Below, one piece after another: positions 1 through 13,505 of a stretch of DNA of 64,000 nucleotides. How positions within the stretch are numbered: the stretch's first letter is position 1; every line of letters begins with the position of its first letter. The translations under genes and the position numbers were made by a program. The notes beneath the pieces were generated by a model that ran no database searches, was not told the origin of the DNA, and saw nothing but the letters and a program-made list of their open reading frames with translations. This stretch comes from Aspidiotus rigidus (lineage: Eukaryota; Arthropoda; Insecta; Hemiptera; Diaspididae): contig JAVHKY010000024.1 of NCBI GenBank assembly GCA_035079385.1, positions 4,402,001 through 4,466,000 of the forward strand, given 5' to 3'.

Positions 1-892
1 AAAATTGTCCACATGAAAATTATCAGTGCGAAAAAAGTCGTTTGAGAAATTGGGCAATAACGAAATTTTACAGTATTAAAGAAAAATTGAAGTTTGTCTC
101 ACTCGTGATTGTACTCTCGATAAGCTCGAATAAATCCAGGATGTTGAACATGATTACAGAAATCGAAAGTTCCTGTTATTGAATGGAGTACTCGTGTGTA
201 TCAACTACTGTAATTGTATCACGTCCATATATAGGAAGGAGGATGATGATAATATCACCATAAAATATGAAGTATGCGTTTCGTTTAATCTTTGCTTTTG
301 TACTTAACAAAATTATTCATAATCTCAGGCAAAGTCAAATTATTCACACGATTTTTTTAATGAAGACGAGGATGACGTCGTCGACAGTGGAGACGACTAC
401 TTCTTGACTTATCTAAGGGGTATCGCTTAAAATCTCATTTATTAAGATTTATACATTATGGAATATTTTTCTAATTTAGAACATTTCAATTATCCATAAT
501 TTATACTTTTTCTAACGCTCAAATTTTGTAATGCCCAAATTTCGCACGATTAAATTTCGCCACGCTCAAATTTTGTAAGTTTATTTTTCAGCAATCACAA
601 TTTTCTGTCGGTCAATTTTCGCTCGGACAAATTTTATGGACTCCCAAAATCTACTTCAACAAAAATTCAAAATTTTTCAAGTCCCTTCCTTAATATTCAT
701 GATTTTGGAGAACAAAATTGTTTCCAAAAAATTTTTCAAAGGCACTGACGTCCAAATGTTGAAAAACACACTTATTTTTACCGTCGTCTTCATGGGGGTG
801 AATTAAACAATACTGTTAAACTTCATTTAATTCTTTTTTTTTTTTATTGTTTCAAGTCCTTCCTATAATAATTTTAAAGGAAGGAAGACAGA

Positions 893-1072
893 AACTAAAT
901 AAATGAAAAAATAAGTAAATAAATAAACAAATAAAATAAATAAATGGGGCAGTTAAATAAATAAAAAGTAAATTGACTAAATAAAAAATCAATTAATTAA
1001 ATAATAAATAAATAGATAAATAAAATTAATTAATTAATTAATATTAATTAAATAAATAAATATAAATGACTA
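893..1072. repeat. AAAT-rich simple repeat
   Basis: Irregular AAATAAATAAAT and TTAATTAATTAA runs. The surrounding 1-1100 holds no gene I can support, only short related blocks such as CTCAAATTTTG at 520-620. Confidence 0.7.
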
Positions 1073-1099
1073 AAAAGAAGCAAAATTTTTCGACCAATT

Positions 1100-1890
1100 T
1101 TTCAAAAAAACACATAGAACAGGTCCTCTGTAAAAATAAAAAAAAAATCACAGGTTCTTCAAAGGAGTTGAACGAGGGGAGGTTCAGGGAACCTGTTTTT
1201 GGGTGCACGTGGGCTGATGTGGGAAGCTATATGTAGTAGGAGAGTGGTTGAAAAAGATTGATCCATGAAGTCATCAAATTGTGACGTCAAAAGGCTGATC
1301 TATGACGTCATACACCCGGACTTCGAGCTATGCTTGACAAGAGGGGGACTTGAAAAAATTCCGATCTCCAAGCTAGATATAATAGGAGGGGGATTTCGAG
1401 AAACGACGGCGGCTTCTCTAACGATGTTGAACAAGGAACGCAGGAAACCTATTCTATGGGCTGAAAAATAATACATGACATGACTTGCATTAGGATAGGC
1501 TCTTCAATTAACGATATATACAATGCTTCAAACACCATAAGTCCCCCTTCGATCATATATTATGGCTCAAGATTCAAAATTTTTCCAAGTCCCTCTCCGA
1601 TCATAATATAGCTCGAGAGCCAACATTTTTCTAAGCACCTTTTCCATCATTTATAGCTCTAGGATCACATTTTTCCCCATTTTCTGGTTGGACGGCGCAC
1701 TGCGCATGGCAAATTTTTCGAAAAACCCCCATAGAACAGGTTTCCTGCTAAAATTTCGACCTCCGAGCTTTATATGATAGAAGGAGAACTTGGAAAAATT
1801 TCGACTTCCAAGCTATGCATGATACGACCTTACGGTTGCCGCCCGACGGATATTTTTTCCGGAAACTTTCCAATAGAACAGGTTCCCTGT
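1100..1890. repeat. Dispersed repeat block (AACAGGTTCCCTGTT and 45-bp AGCTATATATGAT family)
   Basis: It contains GGGAACCTGTTTTTGGGTGC, ATAGAACAGGTT-CCTG variants (1115, 1733, 1870) and degraded copies of the 45-bp unit with GAGCTATATATGATAGGAGG. Related blocks recur at 40430-40730, 44025-44240, 44500-44590, 45105-45180, 48695-48815, 56505-56800, 58255-58440 and 59393-59690. Not coding. 1900-3900 shows nothing I recognise apart from a TATATAAA at about 2873. Confidence 0.65.
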
Positions 1891-3904
1891 TAGGAGCAAG
1901 GAAGATCGCGAGCAAAACAAGCGGAACATTTTAGGAGCCTGCAGTTCCATTTCTCACACGCCCGGAAATCCTCTCGACGGCCCTGCTCAGTGATCGGGCT
2001 ACTCTTAGAAAATTGTCACGAAAGTAACGATGTTTTCATTATACTAGACTTTCTCTGTGCATATGACACTCCTCTGCCAATCCCAGGGAGCTGGATGCTG
2101 CGGCGAAGAGAGAAATTGAGAAAATACAAGACGATATGACCAAAAAACAAAGACAATACTGGTGAGCAGTAAGGGAGCAGGGTGATCTCCTCCCATTACG
2201 ACAATCAATTTTGGGACAACGGAAATGATAACATGTCCTTCGAATACGTAGCCGTCATATTAGACGAAGGCGAGACTGGTTGTACCACTTGAACGCTATT
2301 TCCAAGAAAGCGACAGCGTTGATACCCAAATCGTGTGCCACAGCTACGCACACCTTCAACTACAGCAACGAAACGCGACGGACCATGCTTAATGGCCACT
2401 GTCAGCGCACAAATTATGCGTGCTTGGTACATAGGCTCAATGTATTGTATTGCAATAAGATTCTAGACCGCACAGACCGACTAATGATGTTGTGATATGG
2501 TCAGCTGTACCACACTGTTTCATACTTGCCGGCCACTACTATGATATTTGTAGGATGGGTGCCCGTGAAATATGCGATAGCAGCAAGAGCCATTTCATGG
2601 GCCTTAAAATAGCAAATAATTCTTTCAGGACCAACTATATTAGAATATCCCTCCTGCTGGTATTAAAGACGCTGGCAAATGACTACACGAGAAAGCCGTG
2701 GACTAAGGGGACATGCGAAAAGGGCTAATGGACTAACAAGCTTTTGCCCACCGTAAATTGAACACAGGACCCCCATCAGTCTTAAGTTGGGCGGAGCATA
2801 CTCGGCAGTTTTGCTGCATACAAGAAAACCGCGTCACGTGAATGTAAGCCAGAAGTCCAGATTGCCCGCCGTGTATATAAAGTAAGCCCGTGTCATGCAG
2901 ATGGTTGACCAGAAGAGTGAGGCAGTCAAGAGGACATTGGAGTTTATCTAGTCAAAGCAACTAAGCAGCTGTAGAGCGATGAAATCCGCAGCGCTTATCA
3001 AAGAAGAGGAACATCAAGTTCAGAACATGGAGCGACAATAACCCATTATCAACCAGAAGACCTCATAAGTCGGCGGCTCAACCATAAAGCAACCACTCCT
3101 GGGGCACTATGGGACCTGCACCAGGAAGGGCATCGTGAAGATGGGTCTACGAGCCGAGAGGAAATTCGGTATCGTTTCTTCCATTTTTCGGCAACAAAAA
3201 ATGTCCGCCGCGTTGTCAAAATCGTATTTTCGGGATGGACGAACGCTCTTATAAATTAAGGAACTTATTAAAAACGTGAACATCGAGAGAAATTCTACGT
3301 ATTCTGACAGGCCCGAGGTGCTCAGGAAGATCATGAACGAGGAAAAGGGGGAAGCTAGAAAATTCTATTTTCAATTCGAATTGAATATCTCGAATCCAGT
3401 TTGAGTCCTCGAGAGTTTCCAAATAGAAGCAAGTCCGTAGGCAAATATGGAGGCAGATGGCAAAATGAAATGACATAAGCCCCCCTATAGCTGAAAAAAA
3501 CACAACCTTCATGAACAAAGAAAGAAAGAAGGAGTGGACAGTTCGACCATCAAACTTTCATGGAGCCCCTCAATAATTCTTAATGGGGTAGCAATCGACT
3601 ATCGAGATAAAAAAATCGATCATCTCAGATTGGATTTTCTTTTACATGCCGAGCTGCCTTCCTGATGTTAATTTTACACACTTCAATTCAGTTCGTTGAT
3701 AAACTAGAAACGTATTTCCAGCTCTCAATATTCATACTTACAGCTCGGCAGTCGAAATTGTTTCCAAGTCCCCTACACCCAGTCCTTTGGATACGATCCT
3801 ATACTAAATCTTCGTGCTCACTCATACAGCTCGCTCTCGACATTCCGCGCTACAAATTATGGCAATTATACACCCTCTCCCTTCTGTTATAGGAAATTAA
3901 TTTT

Positions 3905-4235
3905 TTCTCCCCCATCGCTACCACCTCGATCTATCGTACTACCACTAGTACCTCGTGCTACCACCACTTCTACCTTGATCTACCATTACTATTACCTTAA
4001 TCTACGACCATTACCAACTCAGTCCACTATGGTCTACCATTAATACTACCCGAATCTACCACTACTACTATCTCAGTCTACGATGACTACATTCTTAATC
4101 TACCACCACTCCTATTTCAGTCTACCATCAATAGTATCTTGGTCAACCATTACTATTACCTGAATCGACCACCACTACTACCTTAGTCTACCAGTGCTAC
4201 TAGCTCGATTTACCACCACCAATGCCACCACTTAC
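3905..4235. repeat. Degenerate CTACCACTACTA minisatellite
   Basis: Irregular units of 20-30 bp of the form CTACCACTACTACCTTAATC fill this stretch. There is no open frame on either strand worth calling. Confidence 0.7.
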
Positions 4236-4339
4236 AACTACAATCCTTCATTCAAGTAGCTTGAAGTTCAAACTCTTTTCAAGTCCTTTGATGAGACGAT
4301 TGGCCCTCCATTTCATATGTACGTCTTTGAAAAGATCCC

Positions 4340-4454
4340 CAGTGGCGTAGTCTGGGCAAGATTGAATTTAGTGACGTAAAATTTACGGGAAAATACGAGT
4401 TGAGGAAAAGAGCATTTTATCCTCTCCCTTCTTCGAATCCTTGCTACGCCACTG
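4340..4454. mobile_element. Small hAT-like MITE
   Basis: CAGTGGCGTAGTCTGGG at the left and CTACGCCACTG at the right form 11-bp inverted ends around 115 bp. The sequence type is common among hAT MITEs. I see no convincing target duplication. Confidence 0.6.
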
Positions 4455-6559
4455 AATATCCAAAAATCGCTGCAGTCTTCAGACATTCCTGAAAACTTGA
4501 AAGCATACATCTCGCCGTACTTAACCGTTCTATCTTGAACAGATTTCATAAACAAATTAAATACACGTAAAAATTCCCACCTCATGTAATTTAATCAAAT
4601 ATATTGAAAAAAAGAAAGTCAATTCCGAGCAGAAAGGCTCCTCCATAAATTCAGCAAGAAAACTGCCTATTTTACTGATTTGGCAATCGAGGTACAATGT
4701 AGATCTAGATCTCATAAGAAGGGACAGGACAGTAGATTAGGTCTAAAATTATTTCACACCATGCTTATAACATAATATCGGTTGGAGGCACTTGCAATCA
4801 TCACAACTGCTAGTACTTTTTGTATTTCCCCACACTAACCGAAAAGAACTCACACGTGATGTTAATTAAGATGAAGAAATATGCCAACGTTTTCGAATTG
4901 TATGATGGATACTTGCAATGGTTAGTGCAAAAGCAATTATAATAATGAATGTAATATGGAAGGAAAAAATAAATAAAATACAAATTTTATTCGTACCATC
5001 GCACAGATAATCGAGGTATCCGCAAATATCCAACCCTATCTCTACACTCTCTTCTACATCAGGCGATATAATACTGGACCGGAAAATTTTTCTCAACATA
5101 CTCGTTTTTTTTTATATACTTATTTTATCTAATATTATATTTTATTTATAGTGTACGTGACAATTCTTGTGCACGGTATATGCGAAATGCCGATATCTGA
5201 AATACTGTCAACATAAATTAGCGAACAATATAATCTACACTAACTTACATTGTATGCTTCATAATTATTATTTCACGATATAACGGAGCATATTAGAGCT
5301 GGCGGTACATGGAGTCGACTAAAATTAATCAACGATACTTTAGTTGCGTTCTTTGAAAACTGCCAAAATTTCACGCGAACGTGCCCAGGAAATAAAAGAT
5401 CTTAAGTGATGGAAATTCCCGATTCGATGAAAGAAAAAAAAGTGCCTCCAATAAACCCGTTTTATGGCTCGTCAACATAGTTCAACGTTTTAAGACGGGC
5501 GAATAATTTAGGGCGAATGATTGTATGTTCCATTACACATATATATGCCCCTTACATAAGACCGTAACTATAACTGATCTACGCACGTTAATAAAAATAT
5601 GAGCGTGGTAGCGATAAAGACTCTCGGATCTGTGAAAAATAGCGTAGATCGCTTCAACCAGATATGACTAATAGCCTGAGTATTTTTATAGTACTGAAAT
5701 TAATCAATAGAAATACCGACTGAAATACGGATGTCCTCAAACGGATCAGAGTACACACGTCTAGTTTTTTTAGGTCGATAAAGATGCGATCATATTCGTC
5801 CTTCTACTTCGTTTTTTTGAACTCAGAGCATGAAAGTATGGGCCAAGTTTCTGGAATATTAATTTGCGAGACACACTTTATTGACTAAGTCGACCAGCAG
5901 AAATTCGTTTTCTTAGTCAAAAGATGTATCCAAAAGCTGCTCTTTTCTCAAACAAGAACGCAGTTTTCTGACTACTTCTTTTTACACCTCTTCTCTACAG
6001 CATCATTCTCGAGTCCCTTCAGAAATAAGTCTTTCTTCAAGTTCTCCTTTCTGAGCGTTAACCACTTTCGGATAATTTTTCCACATTGACCCTCCTCTCA
6101 TTTAAGGATTCAATAACCTCAACGTTGAGTACTGTCTTATCTTCTTGACAAAACTATATCATACAAAATCTTTAAAGTCGGAGCTCATGATGGGAGTAGA
6201 GTACTTTTGGACCAGTGATATTAGAGGGAAATCTCGAAAATGTACAATTTCTCAAAGAATGGATGTGCCACAACATTTCGATTCGGCTCTAGAGCCCTTA
6301 TAAAATTGTACCACCACCAAGAAATGAGGCGCCACCAAGAACAGAATGTGCCAAATGTAGTACAAAAGTACCACCTCCGGCAACACTACGCATCATCAGT
6401 TGCAAAGCTACTGATGAACAAGTAGGGTTTTTGACCAAAATAATTATAAGTGAATAACGGTCATCGGTCCGGTCAGCTTCAAAATTAAACCGGTTAACGG
6501 TTATATCGGTCGCATAAAGTATTTTTCAGAAACGGTCAAACGGTCACAATGGTCATGAC

Positions 6560-7347
6560 CAGGGCTGAGAACACTTATTTTCTTTTTGAACGGTTCCGGT
6601 TATGAAGGTTCTTGAATTGAATTGTGGGATCCGGTTCCTTTCGGTTCCGGTTCCAGAACCCATTAACAAGATCCGGTTCTTTTAGGTTCTGGTTCCAGAA
6701 CCCAATAGCGAGATCCGGTTCCTTTCGGTTCTGGTTCCAAAACCCGATGATGAGATCCGGTTCCTTTCGGTTCCGGTTCCAGAACCCGATAGTGAGATCC
6801 GGTTTCTTTCAGTTCCGGTTCCAGAATCCTAGAAATACGGGAGGAGAACCGCTTCCTGAACCGGTATTTGGTTCGGGAAACGAAAACGATAATTACGCTA
6901 TCTGGGAAAAAGTCGAGAACTACAATCTGAACAGCAGGGCTGAGAACACTTATTTTCTTTTTGAACGGTTCCGGTTATAAGGTTCTTGAATTGAATTGTG
7001 GGATCCGGTTCCTTTTGGTTCCGGTTCCAGAACCCGATAGCGAGATCCGGTTCCTTTTGGTTCCGGTTCCAGAACCCGATAGACAGATCCGGTTCCTTTC
7101 GGTTCCGGTTCCAGAACCCAATAGCGAGATCCGGTTCCTTTTGGTTCCGGTTCCAGAACCCGATAGAGAGATCCGGTTCCTTTCGGTTTCAGTTCCAGAA
7201 CCCGATAGTGAGATCCGGTTCCTTTCGGTTCCGGTTCCAGAACCCGATAGAGAGATCCGGTTCCTTTTGGTTCCGGTTCCAGAATCCTAGAAATACGGGA
7301 GGAGAACCGCTTCCTGAACCGGTATTTGGTTCCGGTTTTCACCCCTG
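6560..7347. mobile_element. Non-autonomous hAT-type element with 8-bp target duplication
   Basis: The left end CAGGGCTGAGAAC (6560) and the inverted right end CAGGGGTGAAAAC (complement, ending 7347) are short hAT-style termini. The flanks are an exact 8-bp duplication GTCATGAC at 6552-6559 and 7348-7355, the hAT hallmark. A second copy of the left end begins at about 6937, so the element is a tandem dimer lacking its internal right end. The body is a 42-bp minisatellite. Confidence 0.82.
6624..7290. repeat. 42-bp minisatellite, two arrays
   Basis: Units like GATCCGGTTCCTTTCGGTTC followed by CGGTTCCAGAACCCGATAG repeat about five times (6624-6838) and seven times (6998-7290). Because 42 is a multiple of three, several frames on both strands stay open and give repeats such as SGSFRFRFQNP. 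These are not evidence of a protein. GGTTCCGG and GGTTCC...AGAACC give each unit partial dyad symmetry. Confidence 0.85.
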
Positions 7348-7432
7348 GTCATGACCATCATTAAAACATGATTTTGATCATAACGGTTCATAATGGTCAA
7401 AAAATGAGAGAAATAATTGTTTTGATAGAAAG

Positions 7433-7745
7433 AGCATGTTTTTAAACTGAAAAAACATGTTTTAAAACTCAAAAAACATGTTTTCAAACTGAAAAACATG
7501 TTTTAAAACTGAAAAACATGTTTTAAAACTCAAAAAACATGTTTTCAAACTGAAAAACATGTTTTTAAAATGAAAAATACATTTTTAAACCAAAAAAATC
7601 ATGTTTTAAACTAAAAATATGTTTTCGAGCTGAAAAAACACATGTTTTCAAGCATAAAAAACATGTTTTCAAACTAAAAAAACATATTTTTAAACCAAAA
7701 AAATATGTTTTTAAACTAAAAAAACATGTTTTCAAACTAAAACAC
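7433..7745. repeat. AAACATGTTTT tandem array
   Basis: About 14 units of 20-24 bp, each centred on the palindrome AAACATGTTT with spacers CAAACTGAA, AAAACTCAA or similar. It lies just outside the hAT-type element, in sequence that also contains GGTCAT/CGGTTA runs (6450-6560, 7750-7900). Confidence 0.8.
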
Positions 7746-8105
7746 ATTGACAAGATAACTGTCAACATGACCGCTATGACCATTTTAGCCGAAACATTTA
7801 TCGGTCAAACAGTCACGTAGTTTCCTTTTGAACAGTTATTGGTTAATTGGTCAACAAACATTTTTTTCCTTTTGGTCCTCGGTTTTAACAGTTATATGAC
7901 TGTTATTTCGCAAACCCTAAGAACAGGGTCTTAGATATTGGTTTTTAAAATATAACACTGTAATCTTACTGGCTACAACAATGCCGTCATGGTTCGTTCT
8001 GTGTTTCTATTGGCTGTCAGGATTGGTATCATCTTATTGGTTGGTTCTGTTCTTTTCTCGTCCAATCAACAAGTTAGATAATTGTCTGCTGTCAAACGTG
8101 ATTAT

Positions 8106-8245
8106 ATGAGACCTGCGATGAGAAAAGGATGCTCATTGCCCATTGACAGAAAAACCTTTTCTCTCTGATTAGATGTCCAATCAGAGAGAAATAATGTTCT
8201 TGCGCCAATGGGCAATGAGCATCCTGTTCTCATCGCAGGTCACAT
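8106..8245. repeat. Short fold-back element
   Basis: Arms of about 40 bp (8106-8145 and 8206-8245, ACCTGCGATGAGAA...CATTGCCCATTG) are inverted copies with two mismatches. A second perfect inner stem TTCTCTCTGATT / AATCAGAGAGAA lies at about 8159-8190. The whole 140 bp can fold into one hairpin. MITE-like. Confidence 0.8.
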
Positions 8246-8698
8246 GTTGTTCAAGAGGCTGACTCTTCTCCTCTTTGCCTTTTTTAATCTCCATCTTTTC
8301 CCAAAATTTTCTCTTCTTTGAACAGTTTTTTCTTCGTTTATTATTCCAAATATTGTACTGTGGTCTATTGCACTATTTGCCAAACAATGGCATCCCCTAT
8401 TCTTTCCACTTCGATGTCTCGTTATCATTTTTCCTAAAGTTGAACTTTGTCCTAGTCATGTAAATGCCTTCATACTGTTTGCAACTGAATTGTAACACTC
8501 CACTCAAATTCCCCTCGTCCTCTTCTTCTGTCTGGTCATTGCTTATCATTTTCACCATGGGTGAGTTTTTAAAGAGGCTCACATTCACCGTATACCGACT
8601 GAATATCTTCATTGATTCGTTCTTTTTGCCGCCATGAGTTCTCTTCTTCTTAGCATTTTATACACATACGTTTGTTATACAAATGAGGCTCTATAAGT

Positions 8699-8980
8699 AT
8701 AGGAAATGACACGCCGCCATGATGGATCTACGCTTAGCGGGGCGAACTACGTTTACTAGGCGTTATAGCGTGCGATGAGAAAAGTTGGAAAATGTTACGT
8801 CTAAAACAAAACTGAAAATATCTTCTTCCTTTCTTCCGATAGGAAGAAGATATTTAAATTTAGTTCTCTTCATTTTTTCGGAATAATCGATATTTATCGA
8901 GATATCTGCCTTTCAATTAACACAGGCTCTTATAGCAATGCAGTAGAAAAGATCCATCATGGCATCGTGTCATTACCTAT
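8699..8980. mobile_element. MITE with about 31-bp terminal inverted repeats
   Basis: The left end ATAGGAAATGACACG...GCCATGATGGATCT and inverted right end ATAGGTAATGACACG...GCCATGATGGATCT differ at three positions. An internal palindrome TATCTTCTTCC...GGAAGAAGATA lies at 8818-8852. There is no coding sequence. Confidence 0.78.
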
Positions 8981-9639
8981 GACTATTCTTGATGGTTTTT
9001 GACTGGGACTACTCCTAGAAAAAACGTAATGTTTCACATTAGTGATCTTGGCCTATTTTAGAACTTGGAAAAATTTTGACCTCATACAGCTACTTTGGGA
9101 CCTGTATCCGTATCTTTCATTCTACTAGGCCTAAGACACCTTATAAAAGGCTAAATTTTGACCTTTTCTAATTTGGACTGCACCGTATTCTTTGGCTTCA
9201 TTTCACAAGACCTAGCGTACACCAGGGGCTTCATATAATACTGCACTTTGGGCCAACTCACCCTGGCCCCTCTCTACGTACAGGCTCCCGTCACAATTTT
9301 CTGAATCCTTGACCTACTATGTGAGGCTATTGTAGTCTTCGATATCTTTACACTAGACTCTCCACTCTGGAGATGTGAAGAAATTTTGATCTTAGCTGCT
9401 TTACAAGTTAGCCTATAATAAGTACAGATATATTAGGTCAAACCAGGCTCAGCTAATAAGTCCAACATCCTATCATTGAGTCAAGTAAGCCTGTTGCTCG
9501 TTAGTCTCCGATGAAATCAATGCTATACACTACGTGTGAATGGACAGGACATGTAGGCTTCTGCCTCAAGTTTTCGACTCCATTTTCTTGAAGACTCCTC
9601 CAACCACACCTCCAGAAAGTTGTTGCGATCAGCTTCATT

Positions 9640-10010
9640 ATGTTGATTTCTTCGCTCTTCTCTTCATTGTTCTTCAGGAGAGAAATTGCTGAGGGGTTGG
9701 TAGAAGTCGTTTAAGATGATGGTGTCAGTGTGCATTGGTTCCTTATAGATTTTGTATTCTATCTTATTGTTCTCCAGTGTGAGTGCAGTTGGGTCCAAAT
9801 AGTTGATGATCTCACTGCTATTTTCCACTGTGAATATGATGCTTTCTTTTATCGCATTTGTTCCCAGAAGGAAATCCCCACCACACAATTAAGATGTCAT
9901 CTACATCTAACGGCATTTTCAAACTTGCAGCCTTTCAATATCTTTTTTTCCATTCATTCACGAATATCTCCACCAGTGTCGATGGCAGCGGTGATCTCTT
10001 TGCTAGTCTT
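9640..10010 (-). pseudogene. Degenerate Penelope-like reverse transcriptase
   Basis: On the minus strand, in shifting frames, come SPLPSTLVEIFVNEW (the block before the active site), DVDDILIVWWG (the Y/F-x-D-D catalytic motif with Asp in place of Tyr), then INYLDPTALTLENNKIEYK and EPMHTDTIILNDFYQP, the conserved post-catalytic RT block of Penelope-like elements. At least one frameshift lies just after the catalytic motif. No endonuclease domain was recognised beside it. Confidence 0.72.
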
Positions 10011-11191
10011 CCTGGCTGTTGAACTCGTCACTGAATCAGCAAGAGTTCTGGCTCATAATCTCTTATTTTGAAATACTCCAGACCGTCAAGTTTTCCATGG
10101 TATCTGTTGTTGTAGAGCCCCAATCGCAATGAGGCATTGTAGTAGCCAATAAGATGACAGTGTTACACTTGAGGCATGACAACTGATAACGAGATAACAC
10201 CCGAAAGTACTATTTTAAGCAAACTACACTCGGGATCTTATAATTCCTTTCTCCTTCTAGGTGAATATAAAGAAAGAGTGAGGGCCTCCTTTAGTGCATT
10301 CACTAACCGTGACTCAATGCAAACAATTTAAGATTGAGCCCGGGTATAATACAAGCTCTTACACAGTCAAAAGCAAGACCGAGAGTGGATCGACGGACCT
10401 ACCACTGGTCAGGCTCAAACAAAATCACCATTCAGTCGGATCTCAACAGGATTCAAATTTGACTAGATAGATTTTGATATCAAATGCTAACAATATGCTC
10501 AATAATTACAACTGCCCACTTCTTTCATGTCTTTCCATCCAGTTTCAAAGAAAACCCGCAACGAGCGACTCTTTTGCTAAAAAGTTTGAATTGTGTCTTA
10601 GATAAATAGTCAGTCAGTCAGGGCCGATCGCGGATCACAGATTACAGATCGCACTTGAGTTTTTTCCAGAGATTCATAATCCGCACTGATTCGGATCATT
10701 CTTTGTATTCTAATTGATTCAATCCGGATGATTTCTATCGATCCAGGCGGTTCAGAAAGTGAAAAAAAAAAAAAAAAAAAAAAAGTTGTTAGAAATTTTG
10801 ACAGAAGAGCCTTTTCTTTGTTTTCCAACTGCGGCACAAAACTTGAACACGTTTTTAATGAGGAATCTATGAACCACGAATGAAGGATCACGAATCATGG
10901 ATCACAAATTTACATCCGTCGTTGATCTGCGAGTCGTAGGTAATCCATGGAATTTGGATCCGTATCCTTTTTAGAAACCAGATCCGTTATCCGTCGACCG
11001 TCGGCCGTACCTTTCCAATCTGCGATCTGAAAGATCAAGATTTTTGCGATCTGTACCCACCCCTACCATGAGTATGACTATCAAAGTGTGCGGCAGAATG
11101 CAAATTGTAGATTCGCTAGCGTCGTTCATGAAAAATATATGAAGAATACTGATAAGGGAAGGGTGATGACAAAAATACAAGACAATTAACA

Positions 11192-11415
11192 CACGGAGAA
11201 AAAACTATAGTAAATTTGACTAAGAACATAGTAAAGCCGGTCCAGTCACGATTTTTTAGTAAAAACAAATGAGCAATTTCAGTAATATTTAGTTCTATTC
11301 ACTACTTTTTCTCGTAAGTATAACTATATTTTTCAGTCGTTATAACCATAATCTTCGACTGGACCGGCTTTACTATGTTTTTTAGTTAAAAGTACCACCA
11401 AAATTTTTCTCAGTG
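11192..11415. mobile_element. MITE-like element with CACGGAGAAAAA ends
   Basis: The left part CACGGAGAAAAA...AACATAGTAAAGCCGGTCCA is repeated in inverse at the right as CACTGAGAAAAA...AACATAGTAAAGCCGGTCCA. The shared 24-bp inner block is exact. Length about 224 bp, non-coding. Confidence 0.78.
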
Positions 11416-13505
11416 CAGTTTTTTGACAATTTCTCTAGGACTAGTTGATTTTTGAAAGAAAGGCGGAATCCGAAATCTTTCTAAAAAGATCGGTGACAAT
11501 AAAGAATATTGCGTTGACGTTTGCACTCTTCTACTTTGAACTCGATCGGGCCTACTTATCTCCTACACGCCTCATCAATCTAGGCCTCCAACAGATTGTT
11601 TTTCTCTTCCGCTTTTATAACAAGACCTCGCACGAAATTGTAATCATCGAAGTAGTGACGCTTTGATTTGAAATGCAAATATTTACATCACATACTCCGT
11701 CGGTGGTAGGTGCTCAATCTATCGACCAACTTTTCCTAATTTTCACCTGAGTAAACCTATTCTGCACGATATTCAAACGTTACTTTCCTCTATAAAATTA
11801 CATCGAAACGAGTCTTGATAATTATATTCCAACAGATAAGATATGAATAACGAAAGAGATTCGGACCTTATTCATCTTTACCGTGATGTAATACCTCTCA
11901 ACTCTCACGGTGATGCAAATGATCATTATTTTTCACCAAATCGATAACGTTATATCGTGTAAATTTGCGTAAGAATGCATTCGAGAATATGAGCATGATT
12001 GACGCATTTGTTAGATAAAGCGGACTCATCTTTCAGAAACCATTATTCCCTATACGAAATTATTTTAACTAGCACCCATATCGAATGATGATGGAATTGC
12101 TAACAGCTACTTATCTCTTAATTTCGAGTTTTATAAGTGGATTCATCTCGAAAATTCGATTTTCTGAGTCATCGTGATTGTTTACATCTCGTCGTTTTCA
12201 GAAACTATCTCACATCACAGTCGACTTTTTCACTATTGTTAGAAAGCTTTACACCGTCTGGTTACGCAAAATTTGCAAGAATAAATTTAGCTAAGAGATG
12301 AAACATTTTCGTATTATTTAAGTATCAGAAAGCGAATAAGTTGAACAAGTTTAAATTTCCCGTGGTTATGATTATTTCTAAAACCGCAGAACTTTTTCAT
12401 CAAGGCCCCCAGATTTATTGAAATATCGGTTCGAGTTACATACTTTGTTTACTACGGGAACAAGACGTAGTCAATTTCAAACCCATTTCTCAATACTACG
12501 TCCGAAATCCATCGATCGAGCGCCCTGAACTTACAAGTCTATACGAACTGTAATAATATTATAATCTGAATGAACAGTTTTTTCTTTTCTCTTTCCTGCT
12601 TTCTTGCGTCGACTAAAATACTTCGATCTCGTTTGAATTAAAGTAGGTACTTCCCTTTTTTTAAAATCTAGAAATTAGGTAGGTACTTAAATAAAATCAC
12701 CTATTTGCTCCGCGAATAAATTCTTAATAATAACTTCTACAGTACTTGCTTCTCTGGAGAATACCACAAAACCAACCATCGTTCTACAAACCGCAAATCA
12801 CAACACAACTCTTCGCACACGATTATAATTTTTCTGCACCAATAACAACCCGTGGTCATCATCCTCGGACGTAGCGCAACATACTAACAACATGTTTCTG
12901 AGTGAATACCGTAAGAAAAAATTAAAATCACTCTACGAGCGATCGAAGGAAATACCGCGCTATTGAAACGCAAGCCTACATCGCATAGGAAACAGTGTTC
13001 AAATACAAAGACTCATAAATGATCCCGAACGAATTACAAATACTCGTAACGATGAACGCAGAGAAAGTATCGGAACGTCGCGTAGGCGCTTTTTTTAAAA
13101 TGACGATGGCTCGAACGACGTTTCTTCGCAAAATAATACGTATTTAAATGCAAAATTCCGACTGAATAAACGCTTTTCTTCTCTTTATAAAATCTTTTAT
13201 ATTTTTCATCGCACAACACGGAAACCGTTGAGCATTATCTCGTGACCTTTCATCCGTAATGTCGATCGATAAAAACGTTCGAAGCCATCAACGATAATTC
13301 GAATTCTAACTTCACGACGAGAATTCCGATTACGTGAAGCAGAATTCGTGCAAGCTTCAATTTCGAACGCAAATATTTGGAGGGAGGTTCCAAACGAGAT
13401 CGAAATATTGTCGAATTTTTCAATATTTATCCTCGAACAAAATACCCCAAATGGTACTCATTCTCGCCGACAATATTTGTCGGAGGGATTCATTTTATCA
13501 CTTAC

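Noticed and set aside
2872..2990. TATATAAA followed by LTR-like sequence
   Set aside because: A TATA-like box alone; no matching second LTR, primer site or coding region was found.
4988..5105. Possible lone minus-strand exon ending CGYLDYLCDG before a GTACGA donor
   Set aside because: The frame is plausible but I could find no partner exon, and the acceptor side is weak.
6624..7354. Long open frames on both strands reading SGSFRFRFQNP or PEPKGTGS repeats
   Set aside because: They come from a 42-bp minisatellite inside a transposon; several frames are open at once, so there is no coding signal.
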